DNA of 5,619 nucleotides from Cyanobacteria bacterium Co-bin13 (GTDB lineage Bacteria > Cyanobacteriota > Cyanobacteriia > Phormidesmidales > Phormidesmidaceae): NCBI GenBank assembly GCA_014534385.1, contig JACVRP010000260.1, positions 1-5,619 on the forward strand, read 5' to 3'. The translations under genes were made by a program, and so were the position numbers. Shown here piece after piece: positions 5,589 to 5,619 of the stretch. How positions within the stretch are numbered: position 1 is the first letter of the stretch; each line of letters opens with the position of its first letter. The notes under the pieces were generated by a model. It was not told the DNA's origin. It did not search any database and saw nothing but the letters and a program-made list of their open reading frames with translations.

Positions 5589-5608
5589 AACGTTCAGCAA
5601 TGTTCAGC
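5589..5608. repeat. Tandem 10-bp direct repeat upstream of the hydrolase operon
   Basis: AACGTTCAGC (5589-5598) is followed immediately by AATGTTCAGC (5599-5608); nine of ten bases match. It lies about 90-110 bases upstream of the first gene of the hydrolase pair. The ten-base period puts both copies on one face of the helix, as in some activator sites. No convincing -35/-10 pair was found between 5500 and 5619. Confidence 0.3.
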
Positions 5609-5619
5609 CCGAAAGCTCA

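Overview
This looks like a stretch of cyanobacterial chromosome. Six copies of the cyanobacterial palindrome GCGATCGC (HIP1) lie inside genes, the coding regions are G+C-rich, and one protein carries an N-terminal region resembling DUF1400, a domain known mainly from cyanobacteria. Short G-rich tandem repeats of about seven bases, like cyanobacterial STRR repeats, occur at several points. A filamentous or Leptolyngbya-like genome is a guess. No RNA gene, CRISPR array or complete mobile element was found.

All three genes read on the minus strand, so the order of transcription is right to left. At 5499-3820 is a 559-residue alpha/beta hydrolase with a DUF1400-like N-terminus. Only 9 bases later, at 3810-2893, is a 305-residue monoacylglycerol-lipase/lysophospholipase-like hydrolase. 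These two probably form an operon. A 670-base AT-richer intergenic region (2892-2223) follows. It has no credible gene, three inverted repeats and a stretch resembling a decayed transposon end.

From 2222 to the left edge runs one uninterrupted reading frame of 740 codons that leaves the window without a stop. It encodes an adenylate-forming enzyme of the long-chain acyl-CoA synthetase type. It is easy to miss because it has no stop in the window and because repeats in its middle open every other frame. The enzyme is unusual in two ways. About 118 extra residues, made largely of two G-rich repeat arrays in opposite orientation, sit in frame between two conserved blocks. Several signature catalytic residues are also replaced (P-loop, the Arg of the GRKK motif and the C-terminal Lys).

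Taken together, two esterase/lipase-like proteins and an acyl-activating-like protein suggest membrane-lipid or acyl-chain turnover: ester hydrolysis releasing fatty acids, followed by acyl activation or sensing. This link is inferred from family and position only. The most interesting signal is the colonisation of coding sequence by the repeat family: inside the acyl-CoA synthetase-like gene, at its 3' end, and, more weakly, at the 3' end of the DUF1400 hydrolase gene.
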